Assembly: GCA_039820425.1 (NCBI GenBank)
Contig: JBCBQD010000244.1
Location: 1-8,976, forward strand
Origin: SIO4C1 sp039820425
GTDB lineage: Bacteria > Cyanobacteriota > Cyanobacteriia > Phormidesmidales > Phormidesmidaceae
Length of the DNA stretch: 8,976 nucleotides
Direction: 5' to 3'
Made by a program: the position numbers and the translations under genes. Under the pieces are notes generated by a model. That model was not told the DNA's origin. It saw nothing but the letters and a program-made list of their open reading frames with translations, and did no database searches. Positions 1 through 6,016 of this stretch are shown here, piece after piece. Positions within the stretch are counted from its first letter, which is position 1. The number at the start of each line of letters is the position of its first letter.

Positions 1-1024
1 GATGTACTTTCCCAGACTATGCCATCCATATCTCACTCTATCTAAACTGATGGATTATCTTAAAATTTCAGCACTAGTTCCCCCTGGGCGAGGGCGATCG
101 ACCATTCAAACCCCCAATGCAGTAACTGGGATTCAGGGCTCAGCGCTATTTGTGTGATTTATACCAGAAACCGACACCACAATTATTGGTGCGCTTACCG
201 ATAACCCAGATGGGCCAATGATGGCCTACAACCAGGACGGTTCACAGCAACAATCGCTCGCCTCTGGCGAACTGATAGTCGTACAGGGCAATGATGTTAG
301 CCAACCCTTACTTTTTGATCTCAGAACTTTTTACGAAACTAGCGGATTGGTCAAAGGATTAAGTCTCGACAGCCCAGAGGTATCCACAGGCTCTGCAGAA
401 GTTGACGCAGTCCGACAAGAAATCAGAGAGGCCCTCGAACAACAAACCCCATTGCCAGAAAGCGAAGCTGTTGACAATCCGACCTTCTTAATTCCATCGG
501 CAGCCACATCAGTCCCCCAAGCCGATGCATCAGCCCAAGAGGACACGTTTGCAGATTCAAATGCCGCCTTTGTAAACTCGCCTGCTAACACCTATTTAGA
601 GAGCACTTTAGCCACAGAACCAGCAACCGGTGCCACTTCTCCAGTTGTAGAGGTCTCATCCCCCAGCCAGCCGACCGTCAATGAGACATCACAAACAAGA
701 GGGTTTGAAAACAGCGTCAGCTCTGATCTGAACAATACTGAAGATAGCCCCACGGCAAGCAGCGCCGATCCATCAGATAACAATAACGATTCTGGCAATA
801 ACGATTCTGAAGGCAGGCCCCCTCGGAGACCCACTAGCACGCCTCCAGGGCAAGGTGGTACACCGCCAGGACAAGGCGGTACACCGCCAGGACAAGGCGG
901 TATGCCTCCAGGCCAGGGCGGGCAAGGTGGGACTCCTCCAGGGCAAGTCGGCATGCCTCCAGGAGAGGGCGGCAACATCCCTGACGAGTTTGATGACATC
1001 CCTGAAGAGTTTGGTGATGGCTAA
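1..1024 (+). pseudogene. FecR-domain protein gene, 5' truncated by the window and broken by an in-frame TGA
   Basis: Read in one frame from base 2, the DNA encodes a typical cyanobacterial FecR-domain stretch: VPPGRGRSTIQTPNAVTGIQ, then GSALFV, a TGA stop at 155-157, and in the same frame FIPETDTTIIGALTDNPDGP. The stop sits where homologues, as I remember them, have Arg; one C-to-T change turns CGA into TGA. Downstream the frame stays open to the TAA at 1022-1024. It continues the FecR fold (ASGELIVVQGND), then a helix-like acidic stretch, a long Ser/Thr/Asn-rich region, a Pro/Gly repeat tail and an acidic end. An ATG at 218 could restart translation, but it would lack the conserved core, so I call the gene broken. 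The first 25 codons match the family poorly and may carry further damage. FecR-domain proteins of this kind are usually exported and of unknown function. A sequencing error or readthrough would make the gene intact. Confidence 0.7.
839..973 (+). repeat. 21-bp coding minisatellite (Pro-Pro-Gly-rich heptapeptide)
   Basis: Six 21-bp units each encode a heptapeptide of the form (T/M)PPG(Q/E)(G/V)G. They lie at 839-859, 860-880, 881-901, 902-922, 932-952 and 953-973, with a 9-bp partial unit (QGG) at 923-931. Units two and three are identical at the DNA level, which points to recent duplication or slippage. The rest differ mainly at wobble positions. The array forms the flexible C-terminal tail of the FecR-domain protein. 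Copy number is likely to vary between strains. Confidence 0.9.
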
Positions 1025-1044
1025 ATCTCTGGCAGCCCAGTCCT

Positions 1045-1078
1045 TAAGACTAGAGTTGTTGTAAGACCAGAGTTGTTG
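1045..1078. repeat. 17-bp tandem duplication just after the FecR gene
   Basis: The unit TAAGACTAGAGTTGTTG (1045-1061) is followed directly by TAAGACCAGAGTTGTTG (1062-1078), with one mismatch. It lies 20 bp after the stop codon of the FecR gene in non-coding DNA. It looks like a simple local duplication; no function is implied. Confidence 0.85.
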
Positions 1079-1092
1079 ATCATCCTCTTGGA

Positions 1093-1119
1093 AAAGATAT
1101 CTCTGTGGATGATATCTTT
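1093..1119. terminator. Hairpin between convergent genes, possible weak terminator
   Basis: AAAGATATC (1093-1101) and GATATCTTT (1111-1119) form a perfect 9-bp stem with a 9-base loop, in the gap between the convergent FecR gene and the 125-aa gene. The stem is AT-rich and neither strand has a long T run right after it (the minus strand gives TTTT), so termination is uncertain. No better terminator is visible in this gap. Confidence 0.35.
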
Positions 1120-1150
1120 GCTGAGAAAAAAGTTTGCAGATGTGCCCAAC

Positions 1151-1528
1151 CTATAGTCTGCTGTTGTCTAAGCTATGGCAAAACTTATCTATGCCCTGCT
1201 GAGTGGCATAGATAGCAACGGGGGCCGCCAACAAAGACGGGCAGGTGGTTTCTTGTGTCAGATGATTGACTAAGCCAACCAGTTTATTCGTTTCGAGGTC
1301 GGCTCGAAACTGCTGTTGGCAAATAATGTGGCGATATCGTTTGGTAAAGCCAGCCAGCCATGATTCATTAGTGTCAGGCTCCAAACCCGCTTTCAGGGCA
1401 AGCGATAGAGCCGCATCGTCCAAATCACCATCACAATCTTCGATGTCTTGGAGCGCACTGATAGCATCGGGATAATCGGCAAGCTGCTGTTTGAGCTGGT
1501 CAATTTCGTTGAATGATAGGGACAACAT
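1151..1528 (-). CDS. Conserved cyanobacterial hypothetical protein, 125 aa
   Basis: This is a small, soluble, acidic, mostly helical protein with no signal peptide or membrane segment. I recognise the pattern from uncharacterised cyanobacterial proteins but know no function. Residues 19-45 (YPDAISALQDIEDCDGDLDD followed by AALSLALKAG) resemble the short helical layout of UBA-like modules, but the similarity is weak and I make no functional claim. Later recognisable parts are WLAGFTKRYRHIICQQQFR (about 57-75) and a C-terminal hydrophobic stretch CPSLLAAPVAIYATQQGIDK (about 96-115). The ATG at 1528 is used; only a weak AGAAG precedes it, and very closely. The gene starts 46 bp after the glycosyltransferase gene on the same strand, so co-transcription is plausible. 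Confidence 0.75.
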   Translation of the reverse strand: MLSLSFNEIDQLKQQLADYPDAISALQDIEDCDGDLDDAALSLALKAGLEPDTNESWLAGFTKRYRHIICQQQFRADLETNKLVGLVNHLTQETTCPSLLAAPVAIYATQQGIDKFCHSLDNSRL

Positions 1529-1548
1529 TACTTCTAGTGATATCTATA

Positions 1549-1579
1549 ATGAAGGTGGTTACGGATGAGGGTGGTTACG
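1549..1579. repeat. 15-bp direct repeat across the glycosyltransferase stop codon
   Basis: ATGAAGGTGGTTACG (1549-1563) and ATGAGGGTGGTTACG (1565-1579) differ at one base and repeat with a 16-bp period. The second copy includes the end of the glycosyltransferase gene, whose TAA lies at 1577-1575 on the minus strand; the first copy is in the gap before the 125-aa gene. It looks like a small duplication of the gene's 3' end. Confidence 0.8.
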
Positions 1580-2672
1580 AGTTTATCTTGTCGGCCTGGC
1601 CCGGCGTTAAACCCTGATGATTCACGATTCGGTCAAACCAGACTTCAAACCGTTTACCCAGCGAAGCTAACGAATATTCAGATTCCACTTGCTGCCGACA
1701 GCGACGGCGATCTAGCGTTGCCAATAGGTTAATCGCCCTCACCAACCCCTCAACGCTATCTGGTTCCACAAGCCAGCCCGTTTCGCCCTGTTTGATAATT
1801 TCGGTGGGCCCCCCACGGCGATAAGCAATCACAGGTACCCCGCAAGCCAGGGCCTCGATGGCCACATTGCCAAAGGCTTCTTGCCATCGGGGAGTCATCA
1901 AAAGCGCCTGGGCTCGTCGCACGATAGTTTGGAGTTCTTGCGTCGAGAAAAATCCTAAATACTCCACAGGTGCAGTCGGGTAATCAGCTTGAATCTTCCG
2001 CCAGTAATGCGCATCTTCTAGTTTGCCTAATATCTTGAGCGGTATCTGGGTCTGTTGGGCCGCTGCGACGGCGTCTTCTAGCCCTTTCTCAGGGGAGATG
2101 CGCCCCATCCATGCTAGCCAGGGCTCTGGGGTTTCGCAATAATCGTATTGAGATACATCGACGGCACTGCCTAAAATTTCCCAATGATGTTTCCCTAAGA
2201 ATGTATTGACCTGGGTTTGGGTATAAGCACCCAAAATACCTGGATATCTCTGGGCCACTTGGGTAATGATCCTATCCATGGCGTCATTTAAGGAACCCAT
2301 ACTGACAAAGTGGGCGATAGGAGTCTCAAAAAACGGGGTGAGAAAGAACGGCAACCAGTCGTAAGCAAAGTTGACAATCAGATCGTAGCCAATCTGTACC
2401 TGGCGGGCGCGATCGCACATATTAGCCAATACCCCCTCGGCTGCTAGCACGACCGGTGTCTCTCGACCTTGAGTATGTGCCGTCAGCTGTAATGCCCCGT
2501 CAACCTCCAGTATTTTTGCCCCAGTAAGGGTAGACCCGGCGGGGGCAGCGATTGTAATGTCGTGCCCTCGCTGACTCAAGGCTTTGACGAGATTCACTAG
2601 GGTCAGCTCAACACCTCCCCCCAGCCCTGAGCCGAGCGGCCCCACAGGGGTCGAAAGAAACAGCAATTTCAT
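1575..2672 (-). CDS. GT4-family glycosyltransferase (possible pteridine glucosyltransferase)
   Basis: The 365-aa product has the two-domain GT-B layout of retaining GT4 enzymes, which move a sugar from a nucleotide-sugar donor to an acceptor in the cytoplasm. The N-terminal domain opens with MKLLFLSTPVGPLGSG and a Gly-rich loop GLGGGVE (about 16-22). The C-terminal donor-binding domain has GRISPEKGL (190-198) and the E-x7-E signature EAFGNVAIEALACG, with Glu265 and Glu273. The opening block resembles, from memory, the cyanobacterial UDP-glucose:tetrahydrobiopterin glucosyltransferase of Synechococcus; this is plausible but unproven, and an exopolysaccharide or lipid glycosyltransferase is the alternative. 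There is no membrane segment. I chose the ATG at 2672; a TTG two codons earlier (2678) is possible but less typical, and neither has a clear ribosome site. The gene lies downstream of the PG-binding/HEAT gene on the same strand. Confidence 0.85.
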   Translation of the reverse strand: MKLLFLSTPVGPLGSGLGGGVELTLVNLVKALSQRGHDITIAAPAGSTLTGAKILEVDGALQLTAHTQGRETPVVLAAEGVLANMCDRARQVQIGYDLIVNFAYDWLPFFLTPFFETPIAHFVSMGSLNDAMDRIITQVAQRYPGILGAYTQTQVNTFLGKHHWEILGSAVDVSQYDYCETPEPWLAWMGRISPEKGLEDAVAAAQQTQIPLKILGKLEDAHYWRKIQADYPTAPVEYLGFFSTQELQTIVRRAQALLMTPRWQEAFGNVAIEALACGVPVIAYRRGGPTEIIKQGETGWLVEPDSVEGLVRAINLLATLDRRRCRQQVESEYSLASLGKRFEVWFDRIVNHQGLTPGQADKINS

Positions 2673-2684
2673 GGGCAATGGATC

Positions 2685-2722
2685 AAAAACAGTTAGGGGG
2701 TGTCTCAGGACATCAACTAACC
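2685..2722 (-). terminator. Weak terminator-like hairpin between the HEAT gene and the glycosyltransferase gene
   Basis: Reading the minus strand, GTTAG (2721-2717) and CTAAC (2696-2692) pair around an inner TGTC-CTGA-GACA tetraloop hairpin (2712-2701), with an unpaired internal loop between them. TGTTTTT follows (T run at 2689-2685), 12 bases before the ATG of the glycosyltransferase gene. It could end or attenuate transcription coming from the PG-binding/HEAT gene. The paired stretches are short, so confidence is low. Confidence 0.3.
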
Positions 2723-2740
2723 ATTATCAACGACCTAACC

Positions 2741-4156
2741 CTAGTTTGAAACTTCCCCAGGCAGAAAGTCAGGGGCCTTGGCCGAAGATTCCAAAGATTG
2801 AATCGACATTCTGACCTCTGGCATTTGACGAATGCGGTTGAGCTGCTCTAAAGCCCACTGCGCCGTCTGGCGCACCTCGACATCCTCGTCCTCGGTGGCG
2901 TGGCCCAACATCTGGCTAATTTGAGCCACCAGGTCGTAAATCCGGGTCAGATCGCGAATCGCATTTTTGCGGACATCTGGGTTTTCATCTTGTAATGCGA
3001 TCGCAAGCGCACGATTCATCGGCTTGAGTGAACGGATGCCGATTTCAGACAGGGCGGCCAAAATCAAGCTTTTTTCCTTAGAGTCAGCCATTGTCATTTG
3101 GTTAACCAGGGAATTCACCGCTGACGAATCTCCCCGCTGCCCCAGTTCCCAAATAGCCTTACGACGCTTGCCAGGATCGTTTGATTGCAGCTCCCCAATC
3201 AGTTCACCGACGACACTGAGCTTATGCACTCGAATCGTGTCGTTCAGCGGGGTCCCATCATCAGCAGTGGCCACCGTCGGTTCAATCGCGTTGGTCGGCT
3301 TATACCCATTGCTCACTGGTGCACTAATCGATTTAGGGGTATTTGTCGGCTCACGGCTAGGAGTCTGGCCCCAAGCATCCTCATCCTCATCCGATGGCTT
3401 ATCTCGGTTTGCCAGCAAAAAGCCGATACCAAAGCTGCTGAGCGCTGCTACCAGAGCCAAAGACGGCCAGAGCAGACGACCAATGCCACCGGAGGGCTTT
3501 GCCGCCCCAGAGGTGGGCTCTGATGCTTGATTAGGTTGAGATTCTGTAGATTCTTTTGTAGATTCTTCTGGGGCCGCCTGAGCGACGACACCTGCTGAGG
3601 TGTTGGAAGTTTCCAAATCATCGGGCAGAGCATTCGCAATGGTTCCCTCCGAACCATTCTTCTCAGGCACATCCTCGGCAGCCGCACTAGAAGTCTCAGA
3701 GCCTGCTCCCTCAGCGGGCTCTGAACCACTCTCGGACAAAAGGTCGGGTGCTCTCAAACGCTGCCAGGTGGGCACATCCACTTGCCCAGTTGATTGAAAA
3801 CCAGCGTCTTGTTGAAATGCCTCTACCGCCGATTGAGTGTTTGCGCCATAGAGGCCATCAATGGGGCCGCTGTAATAACCTCGATCTTGAAGCCTTTCTT
3901 GGATTAGCTTGACGCTATCGCCTCGGCTACCGACAGACACCGATGAGGTGGCCGCTTTGGGCTTGATATCTGGCACACTATTGCCAGTATCAACCGCCGC
4001 TGACGGCTCTACCGGAAACGAGGAGGCCTGAGCCAAAACATGAGCCTGAGCAACCCGATCTTGGGACCCATCGGCCGCCACTCCCCTGGCTCGCTCAAAA
4101 GAGAACGAAACGGTTGTTAAGCAGGTGAAAAACAAGAGAGTAGAGCGCCGAATCAT
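2741..4156 (-). CDS. Envelope-spanning protein: signal peptide, peptidoglycan-binding domain, membrane helix, HEAT repeats
   Basis: The 471-aa product has parts in a telling order. There is a signal-like N-terminus (RR at 3-4, hydrophobic 7-20). A PG_binding_1-type domain spans about 75-136, including GDSVKLIQERLQDRGYYSGP, IDGLYGANT and VEAFQQDAGF. A disordered Ser/Glu-rich linker (about 140-224) leads to a membrane helix at about 227-249 (LLWPSLALVAALSSFGIGFL) followed by NRDK. A second linker precedes HEAT-like helical repeats (about 315-442), with GKRRKAIWELGQRGD and NPDVRKNAIRDL as clear units. The likely topology puts the PG-binding domain in the periplasm and the HEAT scaffold in the cytoplasm, so it could link the cell wall to a cytoplasmic partner; that role is inferred. 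The ATG at 4156 is supported by AAGGTAAGGA just upstream. Neighbours downstream are the glycosyltransferase and the 125-aa gene. No enzyme active site is visible. Confidence 0.85.
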   Translation of the reverse strand: MIRRSTLLFFTCLTTVSFSFERARGVAADGSQDRVAQAHVLAQASSFPVEPSAAVDTGNSVPDIKPKAATSSVSVGSRGDSVKLIQERLQDRGYYSGPIDGLYGANTQSAVEAFQQDAGFQSTGQVDVPTWQRLRAPDLLSESGSEPAEGAGSETSSAAAEDVPEKNGSEGTIANALPDDLETSNTSAGVVAQAAPEESTKESTESQPNQASEPTSGAAKPSGGIGRLLWPSLALVAALSSFGIGFLLANRDKPSDEDEDAWGQTPSREPTNTPKSISAPVSNGYKPTNAIEPTVATADDGTPLNDTIRVHKLSVVGELIGELQSNDPGKRRKAIWELGQRGDSSAVNSLVNQMTMADSKEKSLILAALSEIGIRSLKPMNRALAIALQDENPDVRKNAIRDLTRIYDLVAQISQMLGHATEDEDVEVRQTAQWALEQLNRIRQMPEVRMSIQSLESSAKAPDFLPGEVSN

Positions 4157-4264
4157 CGCTATCCTTACCTTTAAAACTTAAATTAACTCAATCATCAAAA
4201 TACCTCAGTGCCCCAGAGTGGATTTCCTAAGCAATCGCTACATGAATCTAAAATCCGCTTTATT

Positions 4265-4294
4265 AAAAACCTAGATCCTTCCCCCGAAGGCTAG
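4265..4294 (-). terminator. Intrinsic terminator on the minus strand
   Basis: On the minus strand CTAG-CCTTC (4294-4286), a GGGG loop, GAAGG (4281-4277), a two-base bulge AT and CTAG (4274-4271) form a 9-bp stem. One G and then TTTTT (4269-4265) follow. This is a good Rho-independent shape. It is about 110 bases upstream of the HEAT gene and about 365 bases past the EamA stop, so it ends either a long EamA 3' UTR or a separate short transcript. Confidence 0.6.
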
Positions 4295-4368
4295 TCCTGA
4301 GCAAGTAACCGTAGCATGCCCAAATTGGCCCCTGGTTCACAATCTCTACTTATCTCAACTCTTAGACC

Positions 4369-4439
4369 AAAAAGCCGGCAGACGCAAACTGCCACACCAA
4401 AAACCGTGAGGAGCGGCCTGGTATGACTAAACCGTCCGC
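4369..4439 (-). ncRNA. Candidate small RNA with Yfr1-like architecture
   Basis: On the minus strand a 5' hairpin (GCGG at 4439-4436 and GGT at 4433-4431, pairing with ACC at 4422-4420 and CCGC at 4416-4413) is followed by a 19-base single-stranded stretch. A 3' hairpin GGCAG/CTGCC (4393-4389, 4381-4377) and a T5 run (4373-4369) follow. The sequence entering the unpaired stretch is GCTCCTCACGG (4414-4404), which shares eight consecutive bases, CTCCTCAC, with the ACUCCUCACAC core of cyanobacterial Yfr1. The two-hairpin layout also fits. The flanking bases of the core do not match, no clear promoter is visible, and the context is not the guaB-trxA setting I remember for Yfr1, so this is only a candidate. 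Confidence 0.2.
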
Positions 4440-4659
4440 AATTACCACATCTACAGGATTCAACCTACCTTGCAGGCTATATTAGCTCACTTTTTAATCT
4501 TGTCTTCAAGGTTAACCAAGAATTTTTGGTGTCTTTACGGAGACTTATCGATTTCTAAAGATAAGAATCATACAAACGTTCCAGGCACTGATGAGGAAAA
4601 AGTCTTGACAGGCCCTAGCCTTAGTCCTGAATACCCCCAATTTAAACAAGTAGAGTCAA

Positions 4660-5664
4660 TTAGGGTAGATCAGGCTTGTCGTTGATCAGCACACTGCGCA
4701 GCCACAGCAACCGTATCCCAACCTGATCACGCTGATTAATCAGGTAAATGCTCACCAAGGTTAATCCAACCCCCACCCATTGAATCGAGCTTAAACTCTC
4801 TGACAGCAAAACCATGCCAAATAACAGCGCAAATACCGGCGTCAAAAATGTGAGGGCACTCAAACTGGTGAGATTACCCTCAGCTGCCAAGTAAAAAAAG
4901 ACGCCATAGGCAAGGGCACTCCCAAATACAGTGGCATAGGCAATGGCCATCCACCCGGTGACACTGACTGCCTCCCAAACGTAGGATTCAAAACAGGCAG
5001 ATAGCCCAAACAGCGGTAAGCCCCCCAGCACCATGTGCCACCCCGTCGCCACAATCGGATCGACATGGCGAGCGACATAGCGAATCATCACAGTGCCTAC
5101 GGCCATCGATAGTGCGGCCAGTAGCATCAGCCACTCTCCATGCTGGAGCAGTGCCTCCACCAAGGTTGCCGCATCGCTCAGGGTGGGAAGCTGTCCTTGC
5201 AGCAATTGCAAAATCCAATCATCGGGCAACCCTAATAAACTGATGCCTAAGAGCCCCACCGTCAGACCGACCCAGCCCACAGGGCCTACTTGCTCTCGAA
5301 ACAAAAAGCGAGCCATGATGGCCACTGCCAAAGGCTGTGAGTCAATCATCACAGAGCCCAACCCTGCCCCTGTCCGCAATAGCCCCTCTGCCAGAAAGCC
5401 TTGAAATAGCGCCCCGTCTACCAATGCAAACATCAAGATCCAAACCCAGGCTTGCCAACCCGCAGGTTGCTTACGACCTAGATAGGCAGCTGCACAGAGC
5501 ACTAATAACCCAGCCGGCAGCAACCGTGTACCCGCCAAAAACAGCGGCGTTGTTGTGGAAATCACCCCTTTCATTGCCACCATGGCCGTGCCCCATAGAA
5601 AAAAGGGCGAGATCAGAAAAAGCGCCCTAAAGATCGACTTGGGCTGAGATGTGGGTAAATCCAT
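4660..5664 (-). CDS. DMT-superfamily transporter, EamA family
   Basis: The 334-aa product is a polytopic inner-membrane protein with the duplicated five-helix EamA architecture of drug/metabolite transporters. The first half spans about 12-146 and contains SPFFLWGTAMVAMK and the end-of-half signature LGISLLGLP. The second half spans about 177-311 and ends in GVGLTLVSIYLINQR. A longer linker (about 147-176) and a basic C-terminal tail separate and follow the halves. Family members export or import amino acids, nucleobases or other small metabolites, but the substrate cannot be read from sequence. I chose the ATG at 5664; a TTG at 5670 would add two residues, and neither has a clear Shine-Dalgarno site. 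It is divergent from sppA and has no same-strand neighbour close by, so it is probably a single-gene unit. Confidence 0.9.
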   Translation of the reverse strand: MDLPTSQPKSIFRALFLISPFFLWGTAMVAMKGVISTTTPLFLAGTRLLPAGLLVLCAAAYLGRKQPAGWQAWVWILMFALVDGALFQGFLAEGLLRTGAGLGSVMIDSQPLAVAIMARFLFREQVGPVGWVGLTVGLLGISLLGLPDDWILQLLQGQLPTLSDAATLVEALLQHGEWLMLLAALSMAVGTVMIRYVARHVDPIVATGWHMVLGGLPLFGLSACFESYVWEAVSVTGWMAIAYATVFGSALAYGVFFYLAAEGNLTSLSALTFLTPVFALLFGMVLLSESLSSIQWVGVGLTLVSIYLINQRDQVGIRLLWLRSVLINDKPDLP

Positions 5665-5748
5665 TCGCAATGGGTAGTCTGAACCAAGAAAATTGTGTCT
5701 TTAAACAATGGTAAAGTCCTGTGCCGTTTGAGACTACATTTTTGTCTG

Positions 5749-5764
5749 TTCAAAATATTTTGAA
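5749..5764. promoter_or_regulatory. Perfect 16-nt palindrome, possible operator
   Basis: TTCAAAATATTTTGAA is a perfect 16-base palindrome 84 bp upstream of the EamA start and 252 bp upstream of sppA. Its position relative to the EamA gene fits a dimeric repressor or activator site. It does not match the LexA, Fur, NtcA or CRP patterns I know. Because it is AT-rich, chance or a weak hairpin remains possible. Confidence 0.35.
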
Positions 5765-5797
5765 TGACCTCTATGGGTTTCACGCAGTCCCTCTGTG

Positions 5798-5835
5798 GGG
5801 CAAGTCTGAGGGAGTGCTCAGGGGGTGCATTGCCC
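5798..5835 (+). other. Nested hairpin in the sppA leader region
   Basis: GGGCAA (5798-5803) pairs with TTGCCC (5830-5835), enclosing a second hairpin CTGAG-GGAGTG-CTCAG (5806-5821). The element lies about 180 bases before the sppA start. It could be part of a structured 5' leader or a regulatory RNA on either strand. It does not match a riboswitch class I can recognise. Confidence 0.35.
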
Positions 5836-6016
5836 AGGCTCTCAATGTTACGCTGATAGACTAAGCCGCATCCACATCCAGACCTGTCGTTTGCTCTATA
5901 GGGACAACTCAAGGTTTCAACATAGATGTGGTTTATCGACAAACTCAAACAAATTTAATCAGACACAAATTCGGATAGCAGTCGCGATACCGATACTCTG
6001 AATCCCTTCATTACTT

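Larger units (their letters stand above)
4157..4659. other. 503-base gap without a convincing protein gene
   Basis: The gap lies upstream of the PG-binding/HEAT gene and downstream of the EamA gene, both on the minus strand. It holds a minus-strand terminator (4265-4294), a possible small RNA (4369-4439) and several short inverted repeats at 4515-4530 (ACCAA/TTGGT), 4531-4544 (GTCT/AGAC) and 4544-4565 (CTTATC/GATAAG). The promoter of the HEAT gene should lie in 4157-4264, but I see no confident -10/-35 pair. No tRNA T-loop or known riboswitch core was found. Confidence 0.6.
5665..6016. other. 352-base divergent spacer between the EamA gene and sppA
   Basis: The spacer carries the promoters of both divergent genes, but I cannot place confident -10/-35 boxes. 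It contains a perfect palindrome at 5749-5764, a nested hairpin at 5798-5835 and long-range complementary segments at 5872-5941. An open frame on the minus strand covers much of it (5613-5948), but its product looks like no protein I know and overlaps the EamA coding region in another frame, so I do not call it a gene. Confidence 0.6.

Noticed and set aside
839..973. CRISPR-like regular repeat
   Set aside because: There are no unique spacers between units and the units are in-frame codons of a Pro-Gly tail.
592..999. 135-codon frame antisense to the FecR gene
   Set aside because: It is Pro/Cys/Gly-rich only because it reads the complement of the 21-bp repeat; the plus-strand frame has the family match.
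2967..3530. 187-codon frame antisense to the PG-binding/HEAT gene
   Set aside because: It is a shadow frame of a gene with clear domains; the translation is Ser/Arg/Pro-rich with no family resemblance.
4300..4500. 6S RNA, SRP RNA or tRNA in the EamA-HEAT gap
   Set aside because: There is no long closing stem for 6S, no GGAA-type SRP tip and no tRNA T-loop.
4470..4685. 71-codon open frame on the plus strand
   Set aside because: It overlaps the 3' end of the EamA gene, has no convincing ribosome site and looks random in composition.
5760..5945. Known riboswitch (TPP, cobalamin, SAM, glycine) before sppA
   Set aside because: The sequence motifs that I know for these classes are absent, and sppA is not a usual target.
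5613..5948. 111-codon open frame on the minus strand in the EamA-sppA spacer
   Set aside because: The translation has no recognisable family or domain, it overlaps the EamA coding region in another frame, and it has no ribosome site.
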